Source: an uncultured Bacilli bacterium | GTDB lineage: Bacteria > Bacillota_I > Bacilli_A > RF39 > UBA660 | Direction: 5' to 3' | Assembly: GCA_947627525.1 (NCBI GenBank) | Contig: CANQWJ010000007.1 | Span: 1-17,250, forward strand | Length of the DNA: 17,250 nt | The notes under the pieces: generated by a model | The model's input: the letters and a program-made list of their open reading frames with translations, nothing else | What the model was told of the DNA's origin: nothing | Database searches by the model: none | Position numbers and translations under genes: made by a program | Part shown: one piece after another, positions 14,477-17,250 of the stretch | How the letters are laid out: the number at the start of each line of letters is the position of its first letter | Position numbering within the stretch: the stretch's first letter is position 1

Positions 14477-14506
14477 TTGATGTATCGTGTCGAAAAATGT
14501 TATATT
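14477..14506 (+). promoter_or_regulatory. Promoter of the EF-hand/NAGPA two-gene unit
   Basis: TTGATG (14477-14482), an 18-nt spacer, and TATATT (14501-14506) with an extended TG (14498-14499). It lies between oapA and the next gene, so this unit can be expressed independently of the OLE locus. Confidence 0.6.
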
Positions 14507-14527
14507 ATTAAATAGGTGGTGTGAGAA

Positions 14528-15118
14528 ATGAAGAAGAAAGTCTTAATTGGAATTCTAATCATTGTTGTTCTTGCTGCTATCGGTGGAGTAACAGTGCTAA
14601 TAATTAACAAAAATGAAGAGAGTAAAAAGTATGAGGCATTAAAACAAGAAATTATTGAAAATTATGAAGTCTTTAAAAAGAATGTCGAAACTTTTTTAGA
14701 GAATAGAACAGCTGTTTATGAACAAGTTAATAATGTTTCTTATTTTACTGAATTGAGTAGTAAATATGAGGGAATTATTGATGCCTATAAAAAATATGAG
14801 GAATCTTTAAAAGTAATTGAAGATACTAGTACTACTTTAAAAGAAGATTGCTTAAATCATAATTTTAAGAGTAGCGATACAGATGTCAATAATAAAGTAG
14901 AAGCATTTATAATTAATTATGAACAAGCTTTTAATTATTTTATTAATGATGTAAAAAATATTAATAATGAAATAGATCAATACAATGAGTGGGTTAAAAA
15001 TGTTCAAGTTACCACTAAATATAAAGCAATTGCTAAGTATGAATCTGCATATACTGAATATGTTGATTTAAATGGTGATGGTGTTTTTAAAGGAGCCGAA
15101 GAAGAGAAAGATAGTTAG
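14528..15118 (+). CDS. Membrane-anchored helical protein with C-terminal EF-hand-like loop
   Basis: This 196-aa protein was not recognised. An N-terminal transmembrane helix (about residues 5-26) could be an uncleaved signal anchor, since no lipobox or clear cleavage site is seen. The rest is a charged helical region rich in Lys, Glu, Asn and Tyr (30-175), probably outside the membrane. Near the end, DLNGDGVFKGAE (180-191) fits an EF-hand or dockerin-type calcium loop: Asp, Asn, Asp at positions 1, 3, 5, Gly at 6, a hydrophobic residue at 8 and Glu at 12. Only one such loop is present. SD AGGTGG (14514-14519) lies 8 nt before the ATG. The stop is 12 bases before the start of the next gene, which is also membrane-anchored, indicating an operon and perhaps a shared envelope function. 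Confidence 0.8.
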   Translation: MKKKVLIGILIIVVLAAIGGVTVLIINKNEESKKYEALKQEIIENYEVFKKNVETFLENRTAVYEQVNNVSYFTELSSKYEGIIDAYKKYEESLKVIEDTSTTLKEDCLNHNFKSSDTDVNNKVEAFIINYEQAFNYFINDVKNINNEIDQYNEWVKNVQVTTKYKAIAKYESAYTEYVDLNGDGVFKGAEEEKDS

Positions 15119-15130
15119 GAGTTGTTAACT

Positions 15131-16540
15131 ATGAATGATGATGTTGAAGTCATTGATATCAAAGAAGAAAATAAAGATGATAAAAAGGCTGTAGTTGAAA
15201 TAAATAATGTAGAAAATAACCAACCTAAAAAGAAAAAGACTAAGAAAGTTCTAAGACGTGTTGAACCTAGGAAGTCTAAAAGAGTTACTGGAATTAAGTT
15301 AGTTTTATTAAGCATTTTACTTATTCCTCTTTTTGGATATTTATATATTATTTCTTTGCACAGTGATCGTCTAATTAATGACGTTTTATCTGTTGTTATG
15401 CTAGTTCTTACTGTAATATCTTTTATTATTCTAGTATTAGGTATAGTAATGATTTTTGGTAATAAAAAAGTTAAAACAGGTAAAAGGGTTAAGACTTGGA
15501 TTAAGGTTTTGATAGGAATATTCCTAACTGGATATGTTTCTGTTTCAACAGCCGTTATGGTCCTTTTATATGGACCTAATAATGAGTTTCGTGATTGGTT
15601 AGTATCAACAGCAATGATGACTTTAAGTCACCACTATCTTGCTGAATGGTTCTATAATGAAGAAACTATTAATGATGTATTAAGTCGTAACAATATTACG
15701 GAAGTTGGTGAAGATACTAATCCTGATTTACTTAATTTTGGGGACAATATAACACAGGAAACAACTTATGCTAATGAATATGAAGAACAAATCCTAAAAA
15801 AGGATGAAGGAAACGACATTTATAAAATAATTGATATTAAGTATAGTAATTTTAAAGGAAAAATGGCTGTTATCTATGATCCATCTAAAGTAAAACTTGC
15901 TGTTTCAAAAGGAATAGGAAGTGATTTAGGTAGTTCTTATGGACAAATGATTTATACGATGGCTGAACAAAGTAATGCAACAATTGCAATGAATGCTGGT
16001 GGCTTTTATGATCCTGATTGGAATAGCCGTGGTGGTGTTCCGCATGGGTTAGTCGTTTCTGAAGGTAAAATTATTTCTAACACAGGACATGGTCGTGCTG
16101 TTGGTGTTGGTGGTTTAATTGGTTTTAATAAAGACAACAAATTAGTTTTAATTCAAGGAAGAGTAACTGGTCAAGAAGCTATAAAAATGGGAATTAGAGA
16201 TGCAGTTGACTTTGGACCATTCTTGATTGTCAATGGTAAATCATCATATGTTAAAGGAAATGGTGGTTGGGGTAAATCACCAAGAAGTGCTATTGCTCAA
16301 AGAAAAGATGGTATTGTCTTATTCCTAGTAATTGACGGAAGACAAACAGCATCCGCTGGTGCTGATATGGGTGAAATGGTTGAAGTACTATTAAACTATG
16401 GTGCTTATAATGCAGCTAACTTGGATGGTGGTACATCTAGTGCTATGTCCTTGAATGGTAAAATTATTACTAGTCCAAGAAATGGTAATTTTCAAAATAA
16501 GACTCGTGTCGTTCCAAATGCATGGGTTGTGTCAAAGTAG
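15131..16540 (+). CDS. Membrane-anchored phosphodiester glycosidase (NAGPA/DUF2233 domain)
   Basis: With the start at ATG 15131 the protein has 469 aa. A charged, Lys-rich cytoplasmic N-terminus (1-52) is followed by three transmembrane helices (about 55-77, 85-110, 124-148), a linker, and an extracellular NAGPA-type domain (about 230-465). Domain hallmarks seen are MNAGGFYD (near 287-294), GGVPHGLV, DFGPFLIVNG, PRSAIAQ (384-390), FLVIDGRQ and NLDGGTSS (430-437). The family includes the mammalian uncovering enzyme that removes GlcNAc from phosphodiesters and bacterial enzymes acting on wall or exopolysaccharide phosphodiesters; a cell-envelope sugar substrate is inferred. TTG 15122 is in frame, but AGGAG (15117-15121) lies directly against it and 9 nt before ATG 15131, so the ATG is preferred. 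A strong terminator follows. Confidence 0.9.
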   Translation: MNDDVEVIDIKEENKDDKKAVVEINNVENNQPKKKKTKKVLRRVEPRKSKRVTGIKLVLLSILLIPLFGYLYIISLHSDRLINDVLSVVMLVLTVISFIILVLGIVMIFGNKKVKTGKRVKTWIKVLIGIFLTGYVSVSTAVMVLLYGPNNEFRDWLVSTAMMTLSHHYLAEWFYNEETINDVLSRNNITEVGEDTNPDLLNFGDNITQETTYANEYEEQILKKDEGNDIYKIIDIKYSNFKGKMAVIYDPSKVKLAVSKGIGSDLGSSYGQMIYTMAEQSNATIAMNAGGFYDPDWNSRGGVPHGLVVSEGKIISNTGHGRAVGVGGLIGFNKDNKLVLIQGRVTGQEAIKMGIRDAVDFGPFLIVNGKSSYVKGNGGWGKSPRSAIAQRKDGIVLFLVIDGRQTASAGADMGEMVEVLLNYGAYNAANLDGGTSSAMSLNGKIITSPRNGNFQNKTRVVPNAWVVSK

Positions 16541-16555
16541 TAGTAAATTTAATTG

Positions 16556-16591
16556 AAAGATATGACAAGTAATTGTTTATATCTTTTTTTT
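16556..16591 (+). terminator. Intrinsic terminator after the NAGPA gene
   Basis: AAAGATAT (16556-16563) pairs with ATATCTTT (16579-16586), the stem continues with GACAA/TTGTT around loop GTAA with one bulged T, and eight T follow (16584-16591). Confidence 0.88.
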
Positions 16592-16617
16592 GTGTAAAAA
16601 ATATGTTAATATATGAT
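16590..16617 (+). promoter_or_regulatory. Possible promoter of the BIG2-type gene
   Basis: TTGTGT (16590-16595), a 16-nt spacer and TATGAT (16612-16617) form a moderate sigma-A promoter partly overlapping the T tract of the preceding terminator. Transcription would start about 15-20 bases before the ATG, close to the SD. Confidence 0.45.
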
Positions 16618-16640
16618 TAGATGAAAACGGAGGCATTTTT

Positions 16641-17250
16641 ATGTATAATGATGATATGAATGATATGATGATGCCAAATAATGATAATTATACAGATGGT
16701 TCATCTGGTTATAATGATGGTTTTGGTAATAATAGTGATAATAATTATTATGGTAATGAGGAATTTGATGTTTTTGGTAACTCAGAACCTGAAAAGAGAA
16801 GTTTTAATAAAAAATTATTGTTAATACCAGTTGCTTTAGTAGTAATTGCTATCATTGTTGTTTTAATCATGACTAGTTCAAATAATAAGTACACTTTAAA
16901 AACTAAAACAATTTCAATGAAAGTTAAAGAAACAGAAGCAATTAAAATAGATGCTAAAGACAAAGTCAAAAAGAAAATTACTTGTAGTTCCAAAGATAGT
17001 AGTATTGCTAGTGTTAATTCTAATTGTGTAGTTACAGGTGAAAGTGTTGGAAATACCATAATCTATGTTGGTATCAATGGTAAAAAAACTAATAAAGTAA
17101 CAGTAAGAGTTGATACCAATAAGGAAGAGTTAGCTTTTAAAGAAGAGAATATTACAGTTAAAAAGGATGAAACATACAAACTTGAATTAGCAACTGTTTT
17201 AGAAGAAGATGCCTTTACTTGGAGCTCTAATAATGAAGATGTTGCTACAG
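16641..17250 (+). CDS. Membrane-anchored protein with BIG2-like Ig repeats, 3'-truncated by window
   Basis: The frame is open to the window end, giving 203 codons so far. ATG 16641 follows GGAGG (16629-16633) by 7 nt. Residues 1-50 are an Asn/Asp/Tyr/Gly-rich low-complexity cytoplasmic tail (starting MYNDDMNDMMM), then a basic stop (KRSFNKK), one transmembrane helix (about 59-78) and an extracellular part. The latter has a bacterial Ig-like (BIG2) domain: ITCSSKDSSIASVNSNCVVTG, then VGNTIIYV and a TNKVTVRV end strand. A second begins with the pattern FTWSSNNEDVAT just before the window ends. BIG2 domains are stalk or adhesion modules on surface proteins. Whether further domains or a catalytic end follow cannot be seen. 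Its neighbour is also an envelope protein. Confidence 0.85.
   Translation, partial: MYNDDMNDMMMPNNDNYTDGSSGYNDGFGNNSDNNYYGNEEFDVFGNSEPEKRSFNKKLLLIPVALVVIAIIVVLIMTSSNNKYTLKTKTISMKVKETEAIKIDAKDKVKKKITCSSKDSSIASVNSNCVVTGESVGNTIIYVGINGKKTNKVTVRVDTNKEELAFKEENITVKKDETYKLELATVLEEDAFTWSSNNEDVAT

Noticed and set aside
15122..15130. TTG 15122 as the start of the NAGPA protein
   Set aside because: It touches the AGGAG motif, leaving no spacing; ATG 15131 is 9 nt downstream of it.
1..17250. CRISPR arrays, tRNA genes, rRNA, insertion sequences or prophage genes
   Set aside because: No regularly spaced direct repeats, cloverleaf sequences, transposase or integrase motifs were seen on either strand.

Overview
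The window is AT-rich DNA with tightly packed genes, all on the + strand, and clear Shine-Dalgarno (SD) sites of the AGGAGG/GAGGTG type. An ezrA gene with the length and C-terminal motif of the family, a YlxM homologue beside ftsY and ffh, a CotD-like coat protein, intrinsic terminators with T tracts, and Gram-positive sorting signals point to a low-GC Bacillota, most likely class Bacilli. An uncultured gut-type lineage would fit, but that is inference. Trp is encoded by TGG and genes are uninterrupted under the standard code. None of the 17 complete genes ends in TGA (11 TAA, 6 TAG).

Left part (1-8133), housekeeping: an unrecognised 157-aa ORF; ezrA (division-ring regulator) overlapping a small membrane protein with pilin-like features; then a probable operon ftsY - ylxM - HerA-like ATPase - ffh - HAD phosphatase, closed by a strong terminator at 8152-8182. 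ftsY, ylxM and ffh encode the SRP membrane-targeting machinery. The HerA-like DNA-translocase ATPase sits between ylxM and ffh.

Middle (8150-11444), accessory: a mazEF toxin-antitoxin pair with its own promoter; a small CotD-like protein; and two tandem paralogous cell-wall-anchored surface proteins (signal peptide, divergent ectodomain, Flg_new-like repeat, NPATG sorting signal). Both surface genes have near-identical promoters in which a run of nine G fills most of the 16-nt spacer between TTGACA and TATAAT. This is a strong candidate for phase variation by slipped-strand change of promoter spacing.

Right part (11461-17250): a membrane-bound XRE-type regulator; then about 590 bases without an ORF, GC-richer than their surroundings and full of complementary segments, followed directly by a four-helix membrane protein. 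I interpret this pair as OLE RNA (ornate large extremophilic RNA) with its partner OapA. Next comes a two-gene unit of a membrane-anchored helical protein with one EF-hand-like loop and a membrane-anchored phosphodiester glycosidase (NAGPA/DUF2233 type). The window ends inside a membrane-anchored protein with BIG2-like Ig repeats.

Three given or possible start codons were shortened on SD evidence: ffh to 6182, oapA to 13901, and the NAGPA protein to 15131. The two most interesting items are the paired poly-G promoters and the OLE RNA/OapA locus.
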